Assembly (NCBI GenBank): GCA_013398955.1
Contig: VWPU01012282.1
Span: 1-64,000 of the forward strand
Direction of reading: 5' to 3'
Source of the DNA: Callaeas wilsoni
Taxonomy: Eukaryota > Chordata > Aves > Passeriformes > Callaeidae
DNA: 64,000 nt
In this document: positions 48,104-60,432 of the stretch, one piece after another
How positions within the stretch are numbered: position 1 is the first letter of the stretch
Layout: each line of letters opens with the position of its first letter
Notes under the pieces: model-generated
The model's input: only the letters and a program-made list of their open reading frames with translations
The model's database searches: none
Told to the model about the DNA's origin: nothing
Made by a program: the position numbers and the translations under genes

Positions 48104-48108
48104 CTGTC
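48104..48108. repeat. Target-site duplication, right copy
   Basis: CTGTC, identical to 47506-47510. Confidence 0.85.
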
Positions 48109-51100
48109 AAAAAATGGAAAGGGAACATGCAAGTCGGTATGAGAAGAAAAATTGCCCTAAGTGTGCATTTTTCACTAAGCACAATGCAGTTCAAAAGTGG
48201 GCTGCCATGACCTCCTACCCATAGTTTTTTCCAGTGCCTGGTTAGTAGCAGATATAGCATGTAAGTGCCTGCAGAACAAGCTAGATCAGAAAGTTCAGTC
48301 AAACAAACAGACACAAAGATTTAAGAAGGGCAGGATCATATGAAGAATGATAACAGGAAGGAGAGCAAAACCACCTGTGCTAGGTCCTCAATTATATTAG
48401 ATTAGGCATTGCACAAAACCTCCCCCTTTGATCAGTCTAACTTGATTGTGAAGCCTCAAGGCTAAAAGTTTGATTACGTTTTGATTCAAAGCTGCTTTGA
48501 ATTAAAGTCAGCTATGAAGACAGCAGTTCTAATGGATTTAATTTATATCCTATTAACACAATTTGTAGTGAGCACCAACAGAAGGTGTCATTCAAGTCAT
48601 CAGTGATACACATAGTCTCAGGCAATAGCAACAGATACATTAGAGAAATGTGATGCAGGTAGAGGTGGAATAAATGCCTTCTGACTCTTGTTTACAAAAA
48701 GTCTTGATTTGGTCTCTGTTGCTCAATATAGCCTTAAATACTGGGCTATGAGATTTTTCCTAGCATTTTTATGGACACTGAGATGTAATGACAATGAGAT
48801 TTGAAGTTCATTTACTGCCTTTTAGGAAATGTCTCCTATTTCTGAAGCATAGGACATGGAGAATAAATGTCCCAGATCTCCTGTTTTTTACTACTAGGGC
48901 ATTTTTTTATGCTTTTACCATATAAACACCTTGCAACTGTAGAAATTTTTTTCCCATTCTACTAATAGGTGAGATGTACCCTGTATTCCCTTTTCATCAT
49001 TTATCAGTGATGAAATACTTGTCTTGAAATGGAATGAACAGTGTTACCCAGAGGACAAAAGGACCAAAATATAACACTGACTTTCTTGAAGGCATTACTT
49101 TATTTCCTTATTTACTGATCCTTATGAATCGTCAGGATTTAAGACATTTTTAAATGTAAATGCAGATTCAGTGAAGTTTGTTTTTTGAAGTATCTACAGG
49201 AAAAACTCACCCAGTTCCAATTAGGCTCTCTACATAGACTTGTACTTTACAAGCACAATTTCGGATTTGGAATTGCACTTTAGATTTGGATTTTGGTTGG
49301 CAAGCAAACAATTCATAATATCTGTTAAAGTCCTGTGGCAGTGATGGCCAGTACTGAGAGTTTAAGTCTGAAGTTAATACCATTTTTTTATAATAGAAAT
49401 CACATTCAATATAGCCCAGGCTTCAAACAAGATGTTCAGTGCAGCCAGAAAAAAATGTTTCAAATTATGTAGTACATACACCGTGTAATACATGGAAATT
49501 ATATGCATTCTTCCAGTGCTGGATGTAAAATCAATCCTTTTGTCAAGTGCTTCTATTGTAGACTGCCATGTTGGAGACCTACATTCAAACAAAGGACTCG
49601 GAGGGTTGGGCACTTAGCTTCCAGGGAGAGGAGCCTTCTGTCATTCAATAACTCTCCTCAGTCGCAGATGACAAACGAGCCACTGTAGATAAGACACTTC
49701 AGACAAGCTTCTGAAAACCCTTTTGATAAAGTCTCACATCTGAGGTTAATGACAATAGCTAAGGTGTGGGAGTCATGTAATAAGCGTAAATCTGACTTGG
49801 AAAATTAAAAACAAAGAGCATGAAACAAAGAAAAAAGTAACACTAGTTTGAAGAGAATGGCATTATAGTCAGAAGGAGTAAATAATGAGGAACAATGTGG
49901 TATGATACATGAGAACTTAGATGATTTAAATACTAAAAGATGAAAGCTAGTTCAAAGCAGCTAAATAGAGAGCAGTGACAGGTTCCTAGGGAAAAAAAGG
50001 ATATCAAACAATTGGGTGTGTCATTAAATATAAGAAATCAAAAGGTAAAAAGAGTCTAAAAGATAATTCTGTGTGCAGCATTAAATATGAATGATAAGTA
50101 ATAAGATGAGAAAAGAAAAATCTATGTCTAACATTAAAAACAAAGGAACATTACCAACTATGCCTAAGTAGGGCAAAAAGGAGTCAGGTACAATTTATTA
50201 ATATAAACAAAATCTAGAAGAAACAGACTAACTGAGAAGTGAACAAAGGAAAAGGAATCCACTTTCGGTTAAAAAATCTAGAAGGTTATTCAATCCTAGG
50301 AAATAGGAGTGTTAAATACTTCTTGCTGTACAGTTAAAAGCTCTTCTAGGCTGTAGCTCACTGTGTCCATAGCTCAGCTAAACTATCACCACTGTGAGCT
50401 CAAAAGTCATGCCTACAGCTTGCCTAGCCCATGTATTTATTTACAGGAGACATTTGAGGCCCAGATGATAATTCTGTAAGAAAAGTCAAAGCAAGAGAGA
50501 CTGAATTTGCCAAAATACTTGAGGCATCAAAAGTTACTGATTAGAAGCACCCCAAAATCTCATAATGAGGTCTCACAAATACTTGTGAAATTCTGGACCG
50601 TAATTTATGCTAGCAGAAATCTTGGTACTATGAATACTTATGGATGAAGTCCATTAATAGTAAATCCCATCAGTGTTAAATCCCGCTGCTCCTGTTATTC
50701 CTAATTATGACATAACAACTTTAAGAAACTGACATTTCATTTTTTTCCTTTGTCAACACGGTTAGTCTCCTTTTTTTCATTAAAAGAATGACTCTAGCAT
50801 AGCTGGACATTCTTCTAAGTTTTTGAGCCCATGCTAGTTTGGCTATAATAAATATTTCCTGGTATATAAGTTATTACCATAACAATTCACTCAGGAGTTA
50901 ATTTTTGTCATAAATGGTAGGTAATTAAAAAAAAAACAAGGTTGTTGCTGGTTTTTTTAAATTAAAAAGTTTTAATTTTTCTTGTTTTTTCTCACCTTTC
51001 TGTTTCTAAATTTAAAAATTTAAACATTCAAAAGTGGAGAAATTCTGGATGGAATAACTGAACTACTGACTGCAGCAACAGTATCTGCATGAAATACTAC

Positions 51101-53774
51101 TAAAAGGACAGAGTAGCTCAGAAAGTGATTTGTTCCACTTTGTGGAGGCAGGAGGATTCCCTGCAGATTTAGCGTGGCGCTTTAGTTGGGTGCAGCAAGC
51201 TCTGTGAGACTGCTGTGCCCATCTTTTAGCAAGGTTGGTCCGGGTTACTGTGCCAAGATGCTCTGTGCCTGCGCTGATCATTCAGCCAGCTTGACTGCAC
51301 GTTCATGGGTGTAATGTGAGGCACGCTGCTAAGTGCTGGGTTACATCTTGCCCCGGTCAAGAGTGGTGGAATATTATAAATTCTAACTGAAAAGAATATA
51401 TTAATTGCTTACAGCAGGCTAGGCAATATGCTTTTCTCCAGAAGGGGGGAGGGGGGAGGAAGTGGAACCATTTCTTTAAAGTTAAAATGTAAACAAAATG
51501 CTCTCTACCTCCCCTCTCCCCCCAGAATAGGCTTTCAGACTTCTTTAACTGCTAAAACTGAAATTTCCAGTGCTACAAAAATTAAGAATTAGAATTCTCA
51601 GGGTGAGTCTAGGGAGATCTCTTCTGGTTTGTTTTTGGAGGTTTTTTAATCTGAAAAGCCTGTAAATCAATAAAAATAAACCTGCCATACAAAAATGTTT
51701 AATAACCTCACCACAGGTCAGTTCTAACCAGGTCAAAGCTTTCAAAGTTTGGAACGTCTTGTATAAGGATGAGAGAAACTGGCAAAATATCTTGCAGAAC
51801 CACAAGAGAAAGATAAAGAATATCAAGCTGTTAAAGTCTCTAGGAGTACTGTTCTTGATCACACCTTCATCTTCAAATGTAGATGAAGAATGGTAGTTGG
51901 TCACCAATTCCATTTTAGATTAGCTTGGACCAACCAATTTACTACAGCTCCTTGACAATGGAGGAGAGACTTAGTGTGGAAAGGAGAGAGAAGCTCTAAG
52001 AGACACTAAAAATAAGATCTTTTTTAAAAAGCTGTCATTTTAGCTACATTATGTAGTGAATGGGGAGAAGAAGATGGCAAAGAATAAAAAACAAGAGTTC
52101 ACAAAGTCACGTTTTCTAGGACAATAGAGAGAGACGTAGATATCTGACATCTCCACATTTTATGCAGTTTTGGTTCTTTTACAGATCTGTAATCTGTTAA
52201 GAGTTCAGTAGAAGGGGGTCCAATAAACATACTGCATAAAGAACAACAGCACAATGGACAATTTAGACTTGAGAATGAGGGCTTTGTGGGATAAAAACAA
52301 AAGAGATGGTGTGATAACAGCATGAAAGAAGAGATAACACTTTTTTGATCAGATATGAAGCACAGCCAGACTTTTATCTCTGGGCTATCTCTACCTATGT
52401 ATGTGTAGCACAGACCAGAATGCTTCAAAGTCAGGACATCTTTAGCTATCACCAGAACAGATGCTGGAACCTATGTCTGTATCTGTGTTAGTAAACTGAA
52501 CTCTGCAATGCTGTCTATTTGTTAGCATGGTGCCTGGCACAGATTTTTGTCTTAGCCAATTAGCATATTCTATAGAATACATGTGCTTCATTTATATTAT
52601 CAAAGCTTGTTCACAGACCTGCAGTAGCTGTCTTTTCATTACAACCAGACTGACCTCATTATGTGCCACAAGACTAGCTATGGTTGTTGTAACTTTCCTA
52701 TACAGGCCTCACAGAACTGAATTTTCTTCACCTCGTCACCTTAGTGGTACAAAATAACTGACCAAATGATGTATTTTTTCCCTGGATCCTTCTATTCTTT
52801 TTAATCATAAAAAAGACATAACTGACTCGCAGCATTCATCTGTAATCATTTAGTTTAGCAAAAATCTTTTTAATGTCCTTTTACCTTTGGCATTCATGTC
52901 TCAAAAGCATAAAGATGTTGAGGACCAATACCTGCATGTGTTTCATTTCACGCTTTATGAGAAAACCTTTGCTTTTCAAAATCTGAGTGAGCTTCCCATA
53001 AGTAGCAGTTGTAATTCCAGATCTCTATACATTCTCTAAGTTCTATTTCAAATCTTTTAAAAAGATCACTACTTTAGTGGTTCAGTACATTTCATCTTCA
53101 TATTTACATGATAACAACTTCATTGTTTCAGTTGTTACCAGTCTTTCTGCTATCTCTCAGCAAAAATGTACTGCTTATCCTCCTACTCCTTCTAATTTTT
53201 CTTAGTTTTTTCTGAAATTACACAGTTGTTCTACATCACAAGAAATGCTATGCTGATTTTTTTTATTTCTAAACATACATATTGTCTAATTTTCTAACAA
53301 TAACTTTTGTATCTTGAGAGAAGATTTTTTTTTTTAATAGGTGAACAGAGATGATAATGATGCACGGTCCTGCCCAGTGTCTGTTCTAAAGTTAAATCAA
53401 TCATTATATTCGCTCTGCATGAACATAAAACCTCTCTCACTTCAAAGGAGGTAATTTTTAATATGATAAATCTACAGATTCTGATGTAATCATCCAGATA
53501 TGACTTAGCATTTTAGGAACATCTGAAGAGCCCTAGACCTCGTATTCTCAGAGAAAAGCATATGTTATTCCTTGTTCATAGAATGATTCTGTGTCCCAAT
53601 TCTTCTGTTTCATATCTAAGTTCAGTTTATTAATTTGACAGAAATTTTTATATAATACGTATAACCTGTTCAGTATGAAGAATGACTACATTTTGAGAGA
53701 CCAGGAGGGAATGAGAATGAGCAAAAAGATATCCCAAGATCTTTTAATGAATAAGAATTATGTGGAACTGTCGA
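48109..53774. other. Unique AT-rich DNA with a small CpG-containing patch
   Basis: No repeat family recognised. 49790-50300 is visibly purine-rich on the plus strand. 51050-51370 is locally GC-richer and retains several CpGs, followed by complementary G- and C-tracts at 51444-51459 and 51508-51523. Open frames are at most 122 codons without recognisable domains. Confidence 0.5.
51444..51523. repeat. G-tract/C-tract inverted repeat
   Basis: A 16-nt G-rich arm (51444-51459) and a C-rich arm (51508-51523) are complementary at 15 of 16 positions across a 48-nt loop. The C-rich arm followed by CAG also resembles a strong polypyrimidine tract and 3' splice site on the plus strand. Confidence 0.8.
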
Positions 53775-54502
53775 GATTTCACATGCTTTTCCAGATATAG
53801 GGAACTGGAGAGCAGCACAGCGGAACGAGACCTGAGGGTCCTGGTCAGTGGAAAATTGGATGTGAGCCAGCAGTGCCCTGGCAGCCAGGAGGGCCGAGAA
53901 TGTCCTGGGAGGCATCAGGCACAGCATCGCTGGCCGAGCAAGGGAGGGGATTGTCCCGCTCTGCTCTGCACTGGGGCGGCCTCACCTTGAATATTGTGTG
54001 CTGTTTTGGGCACTGCAATGTAAGAAAGATATGAAGCTATTAGAGAGTGCCCAAAGGAGGGCAACCAAGATGGTGAAGGGCCTTGAGGGGAAACCGTGTA
54101 AGGAGCAGATGACATCACTTCATCTGTTCACTCTGGAGAAGAGGAGGCTGAGAGGAGACCTCATTGCCGTTACAACTTCCTTGCGAGGGGGAAGAGGAGG
54201 GGCAAACACTGTTCTCTTCTCTATGGTGATCAGTGACAGAAGCGGAGAGAATGGCGTGAAGCTGTATCAGAGAGGTTTAGGCTGGATATCAGGAAAAGGC
54301 TCTTCACCCAGAGGATGGTTGGGCACTGGCATAGGATCCACAGGGAAGTGGTCACAGCACCAACTCTGATAGAGTTCAGAAAGCGTTTGGACAATGCTAT
54401 CAGGCACATAGTGTGACTCTTGGGGTGTCCTGCACAGGACCAGGAGTTGGACTCAACGATCCTAATGAGTCCCTTTTAACTCAGCTTATTCTGTGAGTCT
54501 AT
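53775..54502 (+). mobile_element. CR1 LINE 3' end, least-decayed copy
   Basis: About 730 bp of sense CR1: ORF2 C-terminal coding sequence followed by the 3' UTR. Readable peptide blocks are AERDLRVLVSGKLDVSQQC (about 53835-53875), LFWALQCKKDMKLLESAQRR followed by ATKMVKGLEG (about 54001-54090) and TLEKRRLRGDLIA (about 54131-54170). A one-base loss near 53875 separates the first block from the rest, and more frame changes follow after about 54190. The 3' UTR (GGACTCAACGATCCTAATGA near 54449) and degenerate tail end at about 54502. It is the GC-richest stretch of the 50-55 kb area and looks younger than the other CR1 pieces here. It is 5'-truncated and inactive. Confidence 0.95.
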
Positions 54503-54641
54503 GCTAAACAGTTCAATTGCATGCTTGGAGAAGTGTGTATATTATATCTTAAATTAATTCTGGTTATGAAGCATGTTTTTAGAGAATTTTTTGTTCCTCA
54601 CTTCCTTTCCTCCTCAACTGAAATATGGGAAGAGATTCACC
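54503..54641. other. Spacer between tail-to-tail CR1 copies
   Basis: 139 bp of AT-rich sequence between the tails of two oppositely oriented CR1 insertions. Nothing else is recognised. Confidence 0.7.
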
Positions 54642-55245
54642 ACAAAATCACAGAACGTCTGACGTGGGAAGGCACTTCTGGAGATCACCTAGTCCAGCTC
54701 CCAGATTAAGGCATGGTTAGAGTGAGTTGATCAGATCTGGGTCCGGCGGGGTTTAAAGTATCTCAAAGAATGAATGGTTCATAGCCCTTCTGGGTAACCT
54801 GTGCCAGTGTCTGACCCTCTTACAGTAAATGTGGTTTTTTGATGTTTAAAATAAGTTGCCTGTATCTTAGTTTGTGGTCTTTGCCTCTTGTCGTTTCCTT
54901 GGCTACTTCTGAGAAAAGTCTAGCTCGTATTTACGCCATGCAAACAGGAGCATATACACATTGATATTGCACCCCTCAGGGCATTCTCTTCTGGCAGACA
55001 AGTCATAGCCCTCTCAGCCTCTCCTCATATAACAGACACTCCCACTCCTTGATCGTATTTGTGACCCTTTGCTGGACTAGATCCAGAATGTCCATTTCTC
55101 TCTTACAAAGCAGACAGCGTTCCAAATGTGTCTCAGCAGTGCTTATTAGAGGAGAAGGGCAGCTTGAGGGCTCCCTTGAGCAGCTGGTAGCTTTCCTACC
55201 TATGTGGCCCAGGACACTGTAGGCCTTCAGTGCCGCAAGGACACT
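54642..55245 (-). mobile_element. CR1 LINE 3' end, inverted copy
   Basis: About 600 bp of reverse-complement CR1, from the tail (AAAATCACAGAACGTCTGAC near 54644) through GAGATCACCTAGTCCAGCTC (54680), CTGGGTAACCTGTGCCAGTG (54790), GACCCTTTGCTGGACTAGAT (55064), to TGTGGCCCAGGACACTGTAG (55203). These are the 3' UTR and ORF2 C-terminal parts. The text differs from the neighbouring copy, so the two are separate insertions of different CR1 subfamilies and not a local inverted duplication. The copy is truncated at about 55245 and inactive. Confidence 0.9.
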
Positions 55246-55260
55246 AAGGCTAAGATATCT

Positions 55261-55320
55261 AAAGATATCTCCTGTCTGAATAACCTGTCACACAGACAGG
55301 AGACTGAGGCTGATATCTTT
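55261..55320. repeat. Nested inverted repeat at CR1 truncation end
   Basis: Outer arms AAAGATATC (55261-55269) and GATATCTTT (55312-55320) enclose inner arms TCTCCTGTCTG (55268-55278) and CAGACAGGAGA (55293-55303). The inner loop is 14 nt with an asymmetric 8-nt gap on the right. A second AGATATCT lies at 55253-55260. It could fold as a hairpin on either strand; no function is evident. Confidence 0.8.
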
Positions 55321-58300
55321 TAAATATTCTTAGCTATATATGACTAACTGATTTCAGTGACAATTTGGCACTTAGATATTTCAGAGAATGTGAACCAGCA
55401 AAATTTGTTTACTATCAGGCAGAAAGTTACAGCAAAGAATAAAAAAGGGTCGGATCTCCAAAACTCCCTATTCCTAGACTCGTGTTCCTACTTTACTAGA
55501 TATATGTGACATTACTATAATAGATTTCAAGCTACTGACATTTTAATAGATATCTAAAGCTGACATTAATTCAGATGTACTTTTAATCTTGGTAAATCTG
55601 AAAGCAGAGGCATGATCAATTCAAAATGAAATAAAATACCAAGAAAAACAACACCACTGTTTTTCAAGCAAACCATTTACATTGAGAGCTAAGCAGCAGC
55701 AGGAGCTCTGACTGAGGAAACACAAAATATAAAAGCTGTCACCTCCTCAAATATTTTTCTTTCATCTTGATTTCGCAGAAGAAACTACATATGATTAAGG
55801 AAATACCTTTTTTATTAACTTGTAAGAATACCATTTTCAGAAACCCTGCTTGTATGAAGAAATCGGGACTAAAACTGAAAGGCGGCACCACAAACATATA
55901 CTGCAGTGAGAAAAATAATTAGCAAATTTTTGTGCTGCTTAATCTAAAGGAAGGTACAATAAAGTGGCAGGAAAAAAGCAGTAAATTAAAACCTGTATGT
56001 ATTAGAAATCCCTTCTCTATATTAACCACAGTGTTAACATAGTAGTGAATTTTATGTTTACCTGTAGAAAAGATCATTGTTAGCATAATTCACAAACCTC
56101 AGAAGAGTCCTTAGAATGATATGGCTACTCTAAGGAAGCATTCATATGTTACTGAGAGAAAAATAAATTGCTGCAGAAGTATTCATGTGCTGTAGTGAGT
56201 TTTCAGGATTGATTTATTCATTTCTAAGCTCTCACTGTCTATACAGGCATGAAATATAAATGTTGTATGCATATGTAAGATAACATATGTTTAATAATAA
56301 TTGCAGGATTGCAAGCAATTTATACCATCACAATTTTTGTCGAAGGACTTGATCCACTAAGGATTTGATTTTCAACCCCCAGTAGAGAAGAAGGCATTTT
56401 TCCCAAAGGAGAACGCTGTTGAGACAAGAAGAAGAGGCAAGGTCATTTACAATTCTTATCTTTGAAAGAAAACAATTTCAGAAGTTACAAGCTGAAGGAC
56501 TAAATAACTAATTCAAATATCATATTGTCATGACTGACTTTAACTCAAGTAGGCAAATTCAAGACTCAACAGCTTTTTTAAACCTACATTCTGTCCAGGG
56601 ATCTCAGGTGACTTGGGTGTGCTATTGGAAGTGCATAAGAATAAAATAAACATCATATCCTGTTCCTGTGATTATACATGCAATATAATAAAGGGAGAAG
56701 TGAGAAAAATTAGAAGGAAAATTTGAGAAGCAATGTTCAGTAACAGTCAGGAGACCAGATGAGTTTTGTAACCTGTACAGTAGTAAAAGAAGGAAAGTAA
56801 TGCATGTGCCAATTATATTATTTGCTATCTCTTTCATCTTTCCCTCCCTCCTGGAGGAAGTGCAATCCGCCTCACCTCTTCAGTCTCTGGGAATGGGTGG
56901 CAGTGCTGCAGTTCCGTGGGAGACGGCAGGACAGTGTTTTCAGCCCTCTCTGCTCCTTGATCTTTTCTACTCCACTACAGATTCAGTCAGCAAGAGTAAG
57001 CCAGTTCTTCTGTAACTTTGTTTTAGGCTCTGAGAGCTAATTAGATGGAAGAAGAAGCACTAGGAATACTCAGGTGACAAGAAGATTTCCAATACCTGCA
57101 GTGGCAAAGCTCAGTTGGAACTACTCAGGTTCATTTTCAAGTTGAATGTATTAGTCTTGCATGTCAATGATGAGCAGCTGCCTCCCTCTGAGAGACCCCA
57201 CTTTTGCGAGACTGCTAAAAATCTTAAAGCTGAATCCACTCCTAAGCTATTAATTAGTTTGGTCCAAAATATTAGTCTGTCTTAATTAAGCCAATTCCAT
57301 ACAGACCAAAATAGGTTTGCTAACTGAATTTCAGCCTAAATGGAAGCATTTATATCTAGGAGTATGATATTAATGAGACCCATTTAATGAAGGTAGTGAT
57401 TTTCTCAAAAGATAAAGAATGGGGGAAAGATACCCAATAACTAAAACAGATTCCTTTATTTTTCTTTTTTCTTTTTTTTTTAATTATATAGTTTTAGCCA
57501 TGAAAATTTTTTAAATTTTTTACCAATATGAGCCACTAACATTTATCTACTGTACTGTGATAGAAAATTGGGATTTATTAATACTATGCTCACTCAGTCT
57601 TTCTTTCAAAATTATCCCCTTATGAAGCAAAGATGTAGATAGGTAGGATGTTTTCTGATTGTCTGTATTTTCACTGTGGGAACTAGAGTTCCTAGTATAT
57701 TACTACCACTAAAAAGCGATTGTCATTTTAACAAAAATCAGTACAAAATAACTATTTTCTCTCCAGCAAAAGTGGAGCAGTGAAATGCCACAGAATTTTC
57801 AGGGTGCTGAGTCTCCATCTTTCTGTGTATTTTCTGATTAATAATAGAAAGTTCATGGATACCTTCACAGTACCCATCCGGGGCAGAAGCATAGCCAAAA
57901 TCCATTTCACTTTGGTGCAAATCTTCTGTATAGGATTTACAGTTCTTCTGACAGACTGGGGAGGCTGCATTAACTCACAGCCTGAACTGATTCTCCATCT
58001 GCACATTTTTGTCACCTGAGAGAACACAATTGCATTTATGGCTTATCAGGTTCTTGTTTTCTTAAGCAAAGCTGTTCATTTGAGGAAGAGGAAGAAGGAA
58101 CTTTTACTTTGAAAGGAATATCCTATGTTTGTTAAACCTTTGAAAAATCACCTTGTTCAATTGAAAAATTAATCAAACAACCCTTGAGATACTACTAAAA
58201 TCCAATACATTGGTGCTGTACACCTAATTATTTTGATAAACCTACTGTTTTAATAAAATACTTCCCCTTTTCTTTTTTGTGTTTTGTTTAGTTGCAAAAA

Positions 58301-60398
58301 AATACACACATTTATAGTGCCAGCATGGGTTCTAATTTAAGATGATCTTACAAGCATGAATTGTAAGCAAACAAAAAAAAGTCCTTTTAACTAAAACCTA
58401 TGGACTTATACGCAGAAATATATTCAAAATGAAACTGAGAAACCACTGAGAAGGAGGTTTAACATATCCTCTCTCTTCAGTCCTTGTAGATTTTAGGAAG
58501 AATACATGTTATGCTTTGGGACTGTCTGACCTAAACCATTTTCCTCATTGTTCATCCTGGAGGAAATACTCTGATCCATTGCATTAGCTGTTAAAACTGC
58601 TCACCTACATTGCAGACAACTCTGCACAACAGTATTGCAATAGCACAGTTTTTGTGATGATACTGGTCATGTCAAATCTCTAAAGGCTTTTTGTTTTCTT
58701 TAAATAGCTGTATGATTTATTTATTTTTCAAACTGCAGAATATTTCTCATTTCCTAAAGCAAAAGGAAAAGAAAGAATAATCATATTTAAAGGTATTCTC
58801 ATTATGTCATTCACCAAATTTGCAATCAAAACTCTTTATCTTTGGAAAAAAAAGATTTTGTGATTCAGAGTAAAGGAGAAAATCTGCTAATCTCTGCCGA
58901 TATGAAATAATTTTTGAAAGAATTACTGAAAGGAAAAGGCTATGCACTTGAAATTTGCAGTCAATATGAATGGAATGGAGAGAGAAATCACAGATTGCTA
59001 TGAAAAGGGAAAGAAAATAAATTAACTATGATGACTAAATAGATTTATCTGAAAATAGTCATCTTTCCATATCATAAATTGTCTTACTACTAAACGGGAA
59101 GAGAATCTAAAATTACCTAAATAAGCGACTATCATAAAGGAAATATTACAGCATATTAAGCTGATACAATATCCTCCATTTTTGCTGCTTCTTTGACATG
59201 GTTTTGTCTTTTTCATGATAGATGAATAAAAAGGCAGACAAACAGTTTTTTTCACTGTCTCTTGCTTCTGACATTCAAGTGAATTTTTTTCAAAAGAATG
59301 TAATCTTTTTTCAGAGAGGACATATCTATAGAAAGAAAATGTAAGGACAAAAGCAAGGAAGTTTGTTAGAAGGGGATTTCTCTCCATTTTCAGAAAATAT
59401 TGGTTTGTATTCTGGCATCTAATTGTAGATGTCTATGAAGTAGTAAGAGACATTTTTATAGAACCCATTGAATGTTTTTTCTCTTGAAAATCATGGGTTC
59501 CTAGTTTTTATCTCTAAGATCTGTGTTTTGTTCAGATTCACTGATATACTTCTTATATCATTTGTTTCCACTGGGCAATGTCCAGAGCAGTTTTTTTCTT
59601 CTGTCTTTTTCTTTTTTATAATTTTTTTCTTCTCTCTCTGTTTGTTTAGGCCTTAAGTTATACCATTTATTTTTAGATTGTAAGTGACTGGTTCCAGGAC
59701 TGTTATCTCTAGATGAAGCTTGTCATGTACATAGAACAGCAGGACACTGAGTAAGTAACTAATTTTCCAAATACAATAAGTAAAAAATTCAAGAAAAACC
59801 CATTTCAGAATAAAAATACATGTATACACCCCACAGCTAGTCAACTCTGTTTCCCAGTGTCTTAGGGTGATTTTTGAAAATAAGAATAGATCACTTCTTA
59901 AAATAAAATGGTTTTGAATTGAAGATTACAGTAAAGTATACCACTGACTGTCATTAAGCAACATTTGCAATAATTAACATCCAACATATTTGCATGTTTA
60001 GCTTTTCACACTATTTCCATAACAACAAACTATATATTGCTAGGGAGTGAAGACAAGCACAGGAAAGCCATCACCTACATTCATGATAAGAAGCTTGGGG
60101 GCGCGGTTTTGTTCTTGCCTCCTACTACTCCCCTGAAAAACCCAGTGTGATACATAAGCACAGGATTTTGGTGGCTGAGAACTTAATGATAAGGATGTAG
60201 CAACAGCTCTTTGACACTGGCCAAAAAAACACATTCTATCACCAATTAGTTCACTAGTGCAGGAGGAGCCTTTGGATGTGTCCAGCTAGTATCTCTCTTA
60301 CATCTATATTAATAAATATGATCATTTTAGTGTAATTTTTTCCTTTTTCTTGTAATTTTTTTCTTAAATTTTGTGCTTTATTTGCATAGACTTCTCCA

Positions 60399-60432
60399 CA
60401 AGTATGCAGCCTTCACAAGGGCTGCATACTTG
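60399..60432. repeat. Perfect hairpin, 13-bp arms, 8-nt loop
   Basis: Arms CAAGTATGCAGCC (60399-60411) and GGCTGCATACTTG (60420-60432) are exactly complementary, with loop TTCACAAG. There is no following T-run, and the setting is eukaryotic, so it is not annotated as a terminator. An octamer-like ATTTGCAT lies just upstream at about 60380-60387. Confidence 0.95.

Noticed and set aside
47560..48224. 121-codon minus and 128-codon plus frames
   Set aside because: They fall inside or run out of the solo LTR at 47511-48103 and have no domain.
59590..59660. Strong-looking 3' splice site (polypyrimidine run then TAG)
   Set aside because: T-rich runs are frequent in this window, and no coding-like exon or donor follows. 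It is kept only as a remark.
60399..60432. Hairpin as an intrinsic transcription terminator
   Set aside because: No U-run follows and the setting is eukaryotic, so the terminator model does not apply.
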